Assembly: GCA_017450005.1 (NCBI GenBank)
Contig: JAFSYM010000021.1
Location: forward strand, 1 to 48,978
Source of the DNA: Clostridia bacterium
Lineage (GTDB): Bacteria; Bacillota; Clostridia; Oscillospirales; Acutalibacteraceae
DNA length: 48,978 nt
Reading direction: 5' to 3'
Of the stretch, positions 16,908-24,829 are shown in pieces; within the stretch, counting starts at the first letter, position 1, and every line of letters starts with the position of its first letter. The notes under the pieces are model-generated. The model was not told the origin of the DNA and searched no databases. It was given only the letters and a program-made list of their open reading frames with translations. A program made the translations under genes and the position numbers.

Positions 16908-18755
16908 TTAACGGAACGCATATTTATCTCGCCATCCTGCGGCGCCGAACGTCCGGTACAGCCATTCGTGCAGTTTTTCCACTGCCCCGTTCAGCACACG
17001 TTCCGACCATTTCTGCGCCTTCGGCTCCGGTTCCGGATACAGCTCCGAGAGCACCTCGGCGGCGTATGCAATCACAGCGGCGTCAGCCTCAGGATCGTTG
17101 TGTGTATCCTCCAGCATGGCGCTGCAGCGCGCGAGGGCGTCCCGTGCCCGTGCGACTTCGGCAGCCTTCTGCGGATCGCCGGCGTTTGCGTCGATGTACT
17201 TTTTCAGGCGGTCAAGATATGTGTCGTTGCCTTTGATGAGCGGCTTGGCATCGCGTCTGGCGTTGAACTGCGGGTATTTATCCGCGCCGGACGCAACATC
17301 CGTCACCTTGCCGACCGCGATATCCATCGCCAGCTGCAGCGCGGTATTGTTGTAGTCGAGCTGGTGTTTCTGCCGGTAAAAAAGCCACGTTCTGTCCGGC
17401 GCGAATGATGTGGACAAATCCACGGAACCGTCGGGAGAGATATACCGGCCCGTTCTGCCGAGCGACTGTCCCGCAGGCGCATACACTGCGCCGGGTGCAG
17501 TCGAGGAGATCGAGATGATCTCGTCGGAATTCGTTGTTTCGGCAGACTGCATGAAGCGGAAGTAGCTGAATTCGCTCTCGTCAGCGCCTCCGAAAGGCAG
17601 ACCGTAACCGCTGATGAAATAAAACTCCGTTCCCTGTGTTTGCAGCCGCGCCATGCGCTGCGGGAGCGTACGCTGCGCTTCATAATAGGCGCGCGTCTGT
17701 TCGCGGATATACGCGTATTCGTCGCCCGAAAGATACTTTTCCTCGATTGCCGGATAGCGTTCCGCCGGAATCAGCGCCAGCAAAGACGGCGTGCGCAGCA
17801 CAATCGTTTCCACGAGAGAGGAGAGGATCGTGTCGAGAATGCTGCGCAGCGTCTTTTGGGAGAAAGAATACAGAAAACAGCAAAGCAGATGTCCCCACGG
17901 GTCTCCGATCACTTCCGGAAGTACGGTGTGATACAGCAGTTCCGGCGCCTCGACAGAGTATTTATGTTCGATCAGGTCGGCAACCAGATCGCTGCCGTTC
18001 CACGCGCCGACGATACTGACTACGCGTTTCACCTGGCCTTTGTCGCCGTATTTGGCAAGATAGGCGCTCACAACTGTCGCACCCATGCTCATCGGCACCA
18101 GCACGACCGGAGTTTCTGCCGGACGATCCTTCAGCACGACGTCGTTGATAAAAGCATCCAGTCCGTCCGCATCGCGCTCCAGGAACGAAAATGCCGAATG
18201 GTAGTAGCAGTAAACGTTCTCCTCGCCGATGCCGTCCAGCTGATCGCGGCACGGGATGGAGTGGTAAAAATTGGCTTTGTCCACTTCGTTGTATGCGCTG
18301 AGCGGATAGTTGCGCGCAGCAGGTTCCACATCGGGCGGCAAATCACCGTTTTTGTCGATGATGTTGCGGTTGAACAATGCTTCAAAGAACGTGTTCCATA
18401 CACGCTTCGAGATCATGTTCCGGTCAAGCAGCGGAGACAGGACAAACAGCTCCAGCACAGCGCGTGCGAGTGCAAGCGTATTTCTCGGCTGCTTGAACGC
18501 ACTCCAATCCGTATAGAACAGATTGTATTCGATCATTTTGATCTCGCTGTTTTTGTCCTTTGCGGTCTTATAGTTTCCGTTCTCATCGATCAGGTGCGAC
18601 CACAGTTGCCCGATGCCGTTCACGAACACGATCTGTATCGGCAGATCCGTGCTTTCGCTTTCTGCCGCGGGTTCGTTTATCTGTGCGGCAAAGGCAGGGA
18701 TCGCCGTTGTCGCAAGAAGCACCGCGATCAGGATGCAGGATAAAATCTTTTTCAT
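16908..18755 (-). CDS. Secreted alpha/beta hydrolase, LCAT/PGAP1-like
   Basis: A 615-residue exported protein. The signal peptide is about residues 1-24 (MKKILSCILIAVLLATTAIP then AFAAQ). An alpha/beta-hydrolase core is suggested by IQIVFVNGIGQLWSHLIDE near residue 40 (oxyanion-type strand and loop) and VVLVPMSMGATVVSAYLAKY near residue 225, where MSMG is the nucleophile elbow with serine in a PxSxG form rather than GxSxG. Later DxH-type residues cannot be placed with certainty. The layout is like lecithin:cholesterol acyltransferase or PGAP1-type lipid esterases. The C-terminal about 120 residues are helical and charged (DRLKKYIDANAGDPQKAAEV). ATG 18755 follows GGAG at good spacing. Next to ceramidase-like and lipase genes, an exported lipid-active role is plausible. 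Confidence 0.6.
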   Translation of the reverse strand: MKKILSCILIAVLLATTAIPAFAAQINEPAAESESTDLPIQIVFVNGIGQLWSHLIDENGNYKTAKDKNSEIKMIEYNLFYTDWSAFKQPRNTLALARAVLELFVLSPLLDRNMISKRVWNTFFEALFNRNIIDKNGDLPPDVEPAARNYPLSAYNEVDKANFYHSIPCRDQLDGIGEENVYCYYHSAFSFLERDADGLDAFINDVVLKDRPAETPVVLVPMSMGATVVSAYLAKYGDKGQVKRVVSIVGAWNGSDLVADLIEHKYSVEAPELLYHTVLPEVIGDPWGHLLCCFLYSFSQKTLRSILDTILSSLVETIVLRTPSLLALIPAERYPAIEEKYLSGDEYAYIREQTRAYYEAQRTLPQRMARLQTQGTEFYFISGYGLPFGGADESEFSYFRFMQSAETTNSDEIISISSTAPGAVYAPAGQSLGRTGRYISPDGSVDLSTSFAPDRTWLFYRQKHQLDYNNTALQLAMDIAVGKVTDVASGADKYPQFNARRDAKPLIKGNDTYLDRLKKYIDANAGDPQKAAEVARARDALARCSAMLEDTHNDPEADAAVIAYAAEVLSELYPEPEPKAQKWSERVLNGAVEKLHEWLYRTFGAAGWRDKYAFR

Positions 18756-18802
18756 TTCAGATTCTCCTTTTATGGCTATAGCTATAGTCCGGCATTTCTG
18801 CG

Positions 18803-18835
18803 AAAGCGCCCGTACAAAAACGGCACGGGCGCTTT
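18803..18835 (-). terminator. Strong hairpin between the leucine-rich and LCAT-like genes
   Basis: AAAGCGCCCGT and ACGGGCGCTTT form a perfect 11-bp stem with an 11-base loop. The run of T after it is short (TTT), so it may act as a partial terminator or an RNA-stabilising hairpin that lowers expression of the four downstream genes. Confidence 0.6.
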
Positions 18836-18864
18836 CACTATTTGTTACATTAACCTTTTCTCTT

Positions 18865-20694
18865 TTAATACCAGCCGAACGTGAGGGCTTTCAGCGCAGC
18901 TTGCCACCAGGTCAGACGGACTGTTGCCTGTGCGCTGTCGCCGTCCACACCGATTGCGCCGGTCGCCGAGCTGATGATATTGCCGTCGGCGTCTTTGACC
19001 GTAGCGGAAACATGGAGTGTACCCGTAATACCGAGGCCTTTGAGACGGAAGCACTTGATCTTGCAGACGCTGCCTTCTGCCTTCCAATCCACTTTTACGT
19101 TGGTACCGTTGACATTCCATTCAACGGTTGCATTCGAGTTCACGTCCAGATAGCGCGTAAGGTTTTCGCCGTCGGAGGTGCGCAGCACGCTCAGGTCAAC
19201 AATGATAGCTTTTCTGTACGGAACCGTTATGTCCATGTTCAATTCCGAATGTACTTTGACAGGCTCTGTTTTGATTGTGATCGAATGCTTTACCCCATCG
19301 TTGAGCGTTCCGTCTTCTTCCTGGTTACAAACCAGTTCCACATTGCCGGCGCGGTTGATGACGAGGGTTTTGCCGTCCGGCGTTACGGAGGCAATGTCCG
19401 GATTCAGCGATCGGAACGTCAGATTTGCCTTCTCTGCGGCGCTGTCCGTGAACACATTCAGATCAATGACACTCGAAACGGGCGTGCTCTCTTTCCATGT
19501 GGGAGATCTCAATACGGCGGCGCAGAATTCTTCACAGATTTCTTTCAGAGCGTCGATCATTTCCTGCAGGCACCCGCCGTATGTCAGCTTTACGATCACG
19601 GCGTTCTCGAACGTGTTGTCTTCCCATGAGATTTCGCCGCCGACGTACAGATCCCGGATATTCACATTGGCAAACGCCCATTTACAGAGCTTTGCCGCAC
19701 TGCCAATTACAAGCTTCCTCAACTCCCGGCAGCCGTAAAATGTGTACTCGCCGATCGTTTTGACTGCTTCGGGAATGTAGAACCGGACCAGCTTTTCACA
19801 GCCGTAAAAAGCCGCTTTCCCGATTTCCTGCAAGCGTTCGTTATAGAACAGAATCTTTTCAAACGCCGTTTCGATCACTGCGACGGCCTTACCGGTCAGC
19901 AGATCGATGACGGACCCGTCTTCCAAAAGACCTTCAATAAGCTTCTGGAAGATCTCGCACATTGCCGTGCTCGCATCGGAAAGATGCTGCCGGACGTCGG
20001 AATAGAACAGAACCCGCCGCAGATTGACGCAGCCTGCAAAAGCCATATCGCCGATTCGCTCCACATAATCCGAAGCAATCACGTTCGTCAGTCTTGTGCA
20101 GTTGGCAAACGCCTTATCGCCGATGGACGTGACCGTTGCGGGCAGAAATACAAGCGAGGGGACGCTCACCGTGTACGACACGAGCAAATGCCTGACGGTA
20201 GAAGTCAGACCGCCTGCAAACGCGCGGTCACCGATGCTTGTAACCTTTTTTCCGCAGATTGTGCTCGGGATCAGCACGATCGCCTGCGCACTGTCCACAC
20301 GGACGATTTCCGCGTTGCCATCCGGCAGAATTCTGTATTCACCGGAAAAGGTGTTGATGTTCAGCGAATCCAGCAGTTTGAAGAAAGCTTTGCCGCTGAA
20401 GCCGGGAAACGTGCAGTCCTTCAGCGTAAATGCGATCCCGGTTCCCTTCTCCGGTTTGCTGACTGATTGAAGCTCTTTTGCAATTTCGTCGCTGATCTGT
20501 GCGGGAGCGGCTTGAACAAGCTCTTCCTCCGGCAGCAGTGAAACAACCACTTTCTCTTCCAACAAGGCGATGTCCAGGTCGTCCCCGACGATCGGCTCCG
20601 CAACCGGATCGTTTGCTGCAAACACTGCAGCGGAACAGCAGGAAAATGCGATGACAGCAGCCAGCAGAGCTGACATGATTCTTTTGAGTATCAT
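18865..20694 (-). CDS. Secreted BspA-like leucine-rich protein with WWQ...FGWY tail
   Basis: A 609-residue exported protein. The signal peptide is about residues 1-27 (ALLAAVIAFSCCSAAVFAA). Residues about 135-370 carry BspA/LRR_5 repeats: VTSIGDRAFAGG, VTSIGDKAFANCTRLTNV, VERIGDMAFAGCVNLRRVLF, LQEIGKAAFYGCEKLVRFYI, VKTIGEYTFYGCRELRKLVI. Residues about 430-590 are beta-rich and Big-like (LNPDIASVTPDGKTLVINRA). The last residues are TWWQAALKALTFGWY, close in pattern to the tail of the BspA-like protein at 31758. ATG 20694 has AAAGGAG seven bases upstream. It follows the 31-residue peptide gene by 66 bases, a purine-rich stretch, and lies downstream of the 21-bp repeat operator, so it is probably regulated with it. 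Surface adhesion or interaction is the usual role of such repeats. Confidence 0.8.
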   Translation of the reverse strand: MILKRIMSALLAAVIAFSCCSAAVFAANDPVAEPIVGDDLDIALLEEKVVVSLLPEEELVQAAPAQISDEIAKELQSVSKPEKGTGIAFTLKDCTFPGFSGKAFFKLLDSLNINTFSGEYRILPDGNAEIVRVDSAQAIVLIPSTICGKKVTSIGDRAFAGGLTSTVRHLLVSYTVSVPSLVFLPATVTSIGDKAFANCTRLTNVIASDYVERIGDMAFAGCVNLRRVLFYSDVRQHLSDASTAMCEIFQKLIEGLLEDGSVIDLLTGKAVAVIETAFEKILFYNERLQEIGKAAFYGCEKLVRFYIPEAVKTIGEYTFYGCRELRKLVIGSAAKLCKWAFANVNIRDLYVGGEISWEDNTFENAVIVKLTYGGCLQEMIDALKEICEEFCAAVLRSPTWKESTPVSSVIDLNVFTDSAAEKANLTFRSLNPDIASVTPDGKTLVINRAGNVELVCNQEEDGTLNDGVKHSITIKTEPVKVHSELNMDITVPYRKAIIVDLSVLRTSDGENLTRYLDVNSNATVEWNVNGTNVKVDWKAEGSVCKIKCFRLKGLGITGTLHVSATVKDADGNIISSATGAIGVDGDSAQATVRLTWWQAALKALTFGWY

Positions 20695-20760
20695 AGTATT
20701 TCTCCTTTCGTTGTTTCCTTTTCCTTGTTTCTTTTTCTTTGTTTCCTTTTCTTTCACTTA

Positions 20761-20856
20761 TCAGCCAAAGAAAAATGTTCTTGTGAGTTCCCACCATGTT
20801 TTAAAGAAATGACCGTCAAACAGGATTTTGATCATTTTCCAAAGAACAGCAAACAT
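20761..20856 (-). CDS. Small hydrophobic peptide, 31 residues, with WWELTR-FFFG end
   Basis: Reads from ATG 20854-20856 to TGA 20761-20763 and is preceded by AAAGGAGGTGCAATCT, one of the best ribosome sites in the window, eight bases from the start. The product begins MFAVLWKMIKILFDG and ends KTWWELTRTFFFG. It is amphipathic: hydrophobic residues alternate with K, D, H, E and R. The end resembles the C-terminal tails of the exported BspA-like proteins (WWQAALKALTFGWY and WWQWLIRIFLFGWLWY). It is the first gene downstream of operator A (20976-21029) and precedes the leucine-rich gene by 66 bases. No signal peptide cleavage site is evident. It could be a membrane-active peptide, a pheromone or a translation leader; none is shown. 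The gene call is strong from ribosome site and position, the function open. Confidence 0.65.
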   Translation of the reverse strand: MFAVLWKMIKILFDGHFFKTWWELTRTFFFG

Positions 20857-20975
20857 AGATTGCACCTCCTTTCTATACAACTGCCTATTTCCGTTCCATT
20901 TTCAATAATGCCGTTGTTCTCAGCGGATTCGCCTTGCGGGTTTGTCCTCCGCTTCGCTCTCATTAAACATCAAAT
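20857..20975 (-). promoter_or_regulatory. Promoter core and leader A
   Basis: Downstream of the third operator repeat the minus strand reads ATTTGATGTTTAATGA, matching region B at 15 of 16 positions. TTTAAT is a plausible -10, and no good -35 precedes it, as expected for an activator-dependent promoter. A second conserved block, GGACAAACCCGC, lies about 25 bases further down. The remaining leader to the peptide start shows no other gene. Confidence 0.5.
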
Positions 20976-21029
20976 CGGATCGCATGTGTTGTAATCCGGA
21001 ACAAACGGACAAAATAGCGGAACGAATGG
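20976..21029 (-). promoter_or_regulatory. Operator A: three 12-bp direct repeats with 21-bp period
   Basis: On the minus strand: CCATTCGTTCCG (21018-21029), CCGTTTGTTCCG (20997-21008) and ACATGCGATCCG (20976-20987). Each start is exactly 21 bases from the next. Repeats 1 and 2 agree at 10 of 12 positions; repeat 3 fits the CCRTTYGTTCCG pattern at 9 of 12. LytTR-type regulators classically bind direct repeats of about 9 bp with about 12-bp gaps, so the geometry fits the response regulator encoded 1.8 kb upstream. A matching site lies at 28714-28767. Binding is inference. Confidence 0.7.
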
Positions 21030-21061
21030 TGATTCTTCGTCGGCTTTTCCTGCAGGGCATA

Positions 21062-21114
21062 AAACAACAACGTCCGGCAAATCGGTGAAGTCACCAATGC
21101 TGCACAGACGTTGT
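21062..21114 (-). terminator. Probable terminator after the histidine kinase gene
   Basis: On the minus strand ACAACGTC and GACGTTGT pair across a 32-base region that contains a second small hairpin (GGTGACTTCACC), followed by TGTTTT. It lies 84 bases after the kinase stop and separates the regulatory operon from operator A. The long loop and short T-run make it moderate. Confidence 0.5.
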
Positions 21115-21197
21115 AAAAATTCTTCAGATTGAAATCATTGCATACGGGGAGAGCTTCAGGGTTAAAGAATCATCGGGTCGTAATCATGATATAGTTC

Positions 21198-22820
21198 TTA
21201 TTTAAATTTTAAAATGACTTCTGAAATAAATATATTGCCTTCCTGCGTTGTTGAAAATGATCCGTCATATTCCTTTTTCTTAACCACACTTTCGACGCTG
21301 GACAATCCGTATCCGTGAAATGCTTTATTCTTTTTGCGCGTTTCGTATTTCCCTTGTTGTTTTTGAAGTTTTTGCTCAAACGGATTGGAAATGGAGATAT
21401 AAACTCTGTCTTCGTGCAGTTTGGATGTAATCGTGATCTCGCGTTTCCCCGATACATTTTTACAAGCATCGATGGCGTTTTCAATCAGATTATGGAATAT
21501 TGTTATTACATCGATCCTTTTGACGCCCTTGTTCGGGAATACGCCGTTGAACAGAATATCTATATTGTGTTGCTGCGCATTTTTCAGCTTTTCATACAGG
21601 AAGTCATCAAGATATCCGTTGCCTGTGGAGAACTCTCCCTTTGATTCTACGAGCTTTTTGTCAAGCTCCTGCACATACTCTGCTATTTCATCCGCACCGC
21701 GTTTTTCCGCCATTGAAGTCAGCTCTCTGAAATGCCCCGGCAGATCATGCATATATTTTCTCTCCGCTCTGATCCGGGACTCCGAGTGTGAATATTGCTC
21801 CACTTCCTCTTCTCTTTTTACTTCATAAAAATCTTCCTGAAGCTCTCCGCGCGTAAGAGCATACGTTCGTTTGGGAACATATAGAAGAACGGCGGCAAGA
21901 AAAACAGTAATCATCAGCTCATAAATGTATAAAATTATCCAAGAAATATTTTTATCCAAGTAATATAATATGCAGTTGTATATCAGAATCAAAAACGTAT
22001 ATGCAGCAAATAAACCGATCACAGACATGATATGCGTGCCCACATTTATATTTTTTGTCCAGAAAGATTCAAATCGGTACTTGGTTACCAGGATATATAA
22101 AATGATCATGATGACCATAAAGCACCCGTAAGCAAAGCCGCTATACCCACACAATTTCGGGCTTATGGGTTTTGCAATACGGTTTAATATCCATTGTATT
22201 AGCCAGATATAGTAGCGTTCTGATCTGCGTCTTAACAAAAATCCCGTAATCTGAACGGATGCCATTGGCACGATATGCTTTGCTCTGAATGTCTTCATAA
22301 GAATGAATGCGCCGGCGCATATGGTTACAAAGCCGATCACAGCCGCAAGACCCTTGTAAATCAGAATATGTTTCTCATATTCTAAGCCGCTGAAATCAAG
22401 CCCTTTAAACAAGAGATTTGTTATTGCGGCATTTGAATACGCGTCCGCGCCGGCTTTGGCGGCCATATCAAATCCTTGACTGCCCGCGCCAGGACTAAGC
22501 ACTTTTCCTAAATAATCCGCATTAAACATGCTTAACAATTCCTCATGCGGCAGGTGATCTACATTTTTTAAATGATAGGTATTTATAACTCTGTCGCAGT
22601 AATGTGAAATAATACTGCATGGTAAAGCTCCGCTGAACAAAACTGTGATTGCTATGAGAACACTTTTCTTTTCAAATACGGGCGGACGTTCTCTCAAATA
22701 GGACAGAAAAAGGACGCAGGCCACGCACAATACAGCGGAACCGATTATTTCATCTATCACTAACAAAAGTATATCAGACCAGAATTGAGAATCCGTTAAT
22801 GCCCGGATAATAGTATTCAT
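21198..22820 (-). CDS. AgrC-like GHKL sensor histidine kinase
   Basis: A 540-residue membrane kinase. The N-terminal about 330 residues hold roughly 7-8 membrane segments (for example ILLLVIDEIIGSAVLCVACV, AVIGFVTICAGAFILM, FMVIMIILYILV, IYELMITVFLAAVLLYV). Between about residues 70 and 135 a soluble stretch (starts HYCDRVINTYHLKNVDHLPH; includes GAGSQGFDMAAKAGADAYSN) probably faces outside; AgrC-type kinases of about 430 residues lack such a long loop. A coiled linker leads to the H-box RKYMHDLPGHFRELTSMAEK (His near residue 358), the N-box HNLIENAIDAC (near 445) and a GYGLSSVESVV G-box, typical of the GHKL group. It pairs with the response regulator just upstream (17-base gap). The ligand is unknown; a peptide is usual for the group. 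ATG 22820 follows AGGA. Confidence 0.85.
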   Translation of the reverse strand: MNTIIRALTDSQFWSDILLLVIDEIIGSAVLCVACVLFLSYLRERPPVFEKKSVLIAITVLFSGALPCSIISHYCDRVINTYHLKNVDHLPHEELLSMFNADYLGKVLSPGAGSQGFDMAAKAGADAYSNAAITNLLFKGLDFSGLEYEKHILIYKGLAAVIGFVTICAGAFILMKTFRAKHIVPMASVQITGFLLRRRSERYYIWLIQWILNRIAKPISPKLCGYSGFAYGCFMVIMIILYILVTKYRFESFWTKNINVGTHIMSVIGLFAAYTFLILIYNCILYYLDKNISWIILYIYELMITVFLAAVLLYVPKRTYALTRGELQEDFYEVKREEEVEQYSHSESRIRAERKYMHDLPGHFRELTSMAEKRGADEIAEYVQELDKKLVESKGEFSTGNGYLDDFLYEKLKNAQQHNIDILFNGVFPNKGVKRIDVITIFHNLIENAIDACKNVSGKREITITSKLHEDRVYISISNPFEQKLQKQQGKYETRKKNKAFHGYGLSSVESVVKKKEYDGSFSTTQEGNIFISEVILKFK

Positions 22821-22837
22821 ATATCCTGCCGCCTTTC

Positions 22838-23545
22838 TTATTTAAACCTTTTGACATACAGCTCATGATTCCGAACAAAATCGTTGAGCAGATTTCTGCT
22901 TACCGGAACCGTTCTGCCGTCTTTCATGACTATGAGACGGTTCTGAATGCTGTAATTTTTTATATATTCAAAATTGATGATATACGACCGGTGCACCTTG
23001 AAAAAAAGCTGTTTGGGAAGCATATCATAAATATCCTTTATAAGGTGATTATACTCAACCGTCTGGGTTCTCATTGTAACAATCGAGGTCTTTCCCTGTG
23101 CTTCAATGCAGATAATATCATTTGTATAAATAATATCCTCCTGCGTTACTCTTTTGAGTGAAATATGCCTTGAGTAGACTGTCGGCAGCATCAGGCTGTT
23201 CAACGCCTCGTATAATTCCTCCGGCTTGACCGGCTTGTGAAGAAAGCGGTGTGTATTGACTTTGAAAGCCTCCTGAATGAAGTGCATATACGCGGTCAAA
23301 AAAACAATGTAGGATTCAACATTTTTCTCTTTTCTTAATTTTCCGGCAAGCTCCATGCCGTCCATTTTACCCAATTGATAGTCAAGGATATACATATCGA
23401 ATATTTGATCACATCGAAGCAAGGCTTCCCCCGAAGAAAAAGCCTTGCAGTGAATATCATAGTCATATTTGATAGCATATTTGTTAATCAAATCTACAAC
23501 GAGGTCGTTTTCGGATTTATCGTCGTCACATACTGCGATCCACAT
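22838..23545 (-). CDS. LytTR-family response regulator (AgrA-like)
   Basis: A 235-residue cytoplasmic DNA-binding regulator. The receiver domain (about 1-120) shows the acidic pocket AVCDDDKSE, the phosphoacceptor Asp in MYILDYQLGKMDG, the conserved Thr in IVFLTAY and Lys in FLHKPVK. The LytTR domain (about 130-232) is clear: IIYTNDIICIEAQGKTSIVT, FFKVHRSYIINFEYIKNY and RTVPVSRNLLNDFVRNHELY. LytTR regulators bind direct repeats spaced two helical turns apart, and such repeats stand before the two exported-protein operons flanking this gene. It starts at ATG 23545 with AAGGAGG eight bases upstream and has its own promoter at 23564-23592. It is followed by its cognate kinase. Confidence 0.9.
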   Translation of the reverse strand: MWIAVCDDDKSENDLVVDLINKYAIKYDYDIHCKAFSSGEALLRCDQIFDMYILDYQLGKMDGMELAGKLRKEKNVESYIVFLTAYMHFIQEAFKVNTHRFLHKPVKPEELYEALNSLMLPTVYSRHISLKRVTQEDIIYTNDIICIEAQGKTSIVTMRTQTVEYNHLIKDIYDMLPKQLFFKVHRSYIINFEYIKNYSIQNRLIVMKDGRTVPVSRNLLNDFVRNHELYVKRFK

Positions 23546-23563
23546 AGAAACACCTCCTTAAAC

Positions 23564-23592
23564 AATATAACAAAAAAGTACAAAAAATTCAA
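23564..23592 (-). promoter_or_regulatory. SigA-type promoter of the two-component operon
   Basis: TTGAAT (rc of 23587-23592), a 17-base spacer, and TATATT (rc of 23564-23569) on the minus strand, about 20 bases before the response regulator start. The spacing is optimal and the spacer is T-rich. It gives the regulators expression independent of the exported-protein operon upstream. Confidence 0.65.
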
Positions 23593-23653
23593 GATTTTAC
23601 ATGATGAATTGTGTGATTGTGTGATTACCGTATTGCAGTATCCTTTACGCACG

Positions 23654-24769
23654 TTAAAGCACAATGGACTTGATTGCCTCAAACAGGACGGCAACCCAGT
23701 TGACTGAGGCGGGCGTGACACCGTACTCCTTCAGGGTGTGCAGACACACAAACTTAGCCCGGATCAATACAGGCATCCGGAAGAGCAGGTATGCAATCGC
23801 AATCGGTGCAGCCGCATATACGCAGTGGAATCTTTCCGTCATCTTGTCTCCTAAGGCTGTAATCCACGACGGAACCGAAAGCTCGGCGCAAATGCGAACC
23901 GGTACCCCTTCGATGCTGCTGAGAAAACCGCCGCTGCTGATTTCCGCGCTGCGTATCTTTTCGTTCCGGCTGCTGAAGAACATACCGCCGGGAGCGCGCA
24001 GGCGGTAATTATACACCGTCAACGGACGATCATCTACTGTCAGGCCGCAATCAAACAGCGTGCATCCTTCCTGTCCTTGTGCATTGCGTACCGACACGGT
24101 CAGAACGCCCGCTTCGGCGTCGTAGGCTGTCGGCTGAAGCGTGATCTCGGCGACGTTAAGAAGACCGGAAAAACGCACAGAGAACGTCAGTGCTTTGCTC
24201 AGATCTGCACAGTCCAGATACATTGGCGTATCGTTGTACACTTGGGCACTGAAATCCAACGTCATCTCCCTGACCAGTTCACCGTCCGCTTTCGTGACCG
24301 TTATGGCCGGAGAAACCATCCGGATCTCCGCTTCCGCTACATTGGCAAGTATGTCGTGCATGGCAAATGTGAATGTGGCGACGTCGTCGTAGAGTTTTTC
24401 GACTTCTGATTCCGGACGCAGGCAGAAAGTGTTGTCGATTGCCGTCACATCAAGCGGCCAGAGCTTGAAGCTGCCGTCCTCATTTGCGACGCCGAACACA
24501 GCGACGCCGTTTTGCTGCGCGTCGAATTTTGCGTGCCGTCGGATTTTTCCGTTTTCGTCGAGCAGCACGAGATTGTCCGTATGAATCGTCGTATTGTCTT
24601 GGATCAATGCGGAAAAGTCAATGCTGCTCAGGCGGTCGCCGTCTGTTACAAAGACGGCTTCGGCTGCGGGTGCGTCCGCGCCTTCCGCAGCGGCGGCAGG
24701 CGGAATGAACAGGGTGGTCATTATGGCAATGCTTAAAAGGATCGTCATCAGTTTTTTAAGGCTTTTCAT
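23654..24769 (-). CDS. Secreted protein of unknown family, paralogue of its upstream neighbour
   Basis: A 371-residue exported protein. The signal peptide is about residues 1-28 (LMTILLSIAIMTTLFIPPAA). The C-terminal half aligns by eye with the gene product at 24830-25666: both have a VTxxGE...LDF stretch, the identical LDCADLSK, a YDAEAGVLTVSV/FNAETGVLTVSL block, and a FSSRNEKIRSAEIS/YSSQDASLQSAESS block followed by IEGVPVRI/VDGMPIRI. The N-terminal about 110 residues are extra. A C-terminal hydrophobic helix (VYAAAPIAIAYLLFRMPVLI) may hold it in the membrane. ATG 24769 follows AGGAGA by six to seven bases. I recognise no Pfam-type domain; it is probably a beta-rich surface protein. It is the last gene of the exported-protein block before the two-component operon. 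Confidence 0.65.
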   Translation of the reverse strand: MKSLKKLMTILLSIAIMTTLFIPPAAAAEGADAPAAEAVFVTDGDRLSSIDFSALIQDNTTIHTDNLVLLDENGKIRRHAKFDAQQNGVAVFGVANEDGSFKLWPLDVTAIDNTFCLRPESEVEKLYDDVATFTFAMHDILANVAEAEIRMVSPAITVTKADGELVREMTLDFSAQVYNDTPMYLDCADLSKALTFSVRFSGLLNVAEITLQPTAYDAEAGVLTVSVRNAQGQEGCTLFDCGLTVDDRPLTVYNYRLRAPGGMFFSSRNEKIRSAEISSGGFLSSIEGVPVRICAELSVPSWITALGDKMTERFHCVYAAAPIAIAYLLFRMPVLIRAKFVCLHTLKEYGVTPASVNWVAVLFEAIKSIVL

Positions 24770-24829
24770 GGCTTTCTCCTTTCGATTTGCGGTGTACATT
24801 GTGTTCATTCATGTCAGCCGACAACCCTT

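Noticed and set aside
21198..23545. A complete agr system
   Set aside because: No AgrB-like membrane protease is present and the 31-residue peptide lacks the AgrD Cys/Ser thiolactone pattern, so only the kinase and regulator parts are supported.
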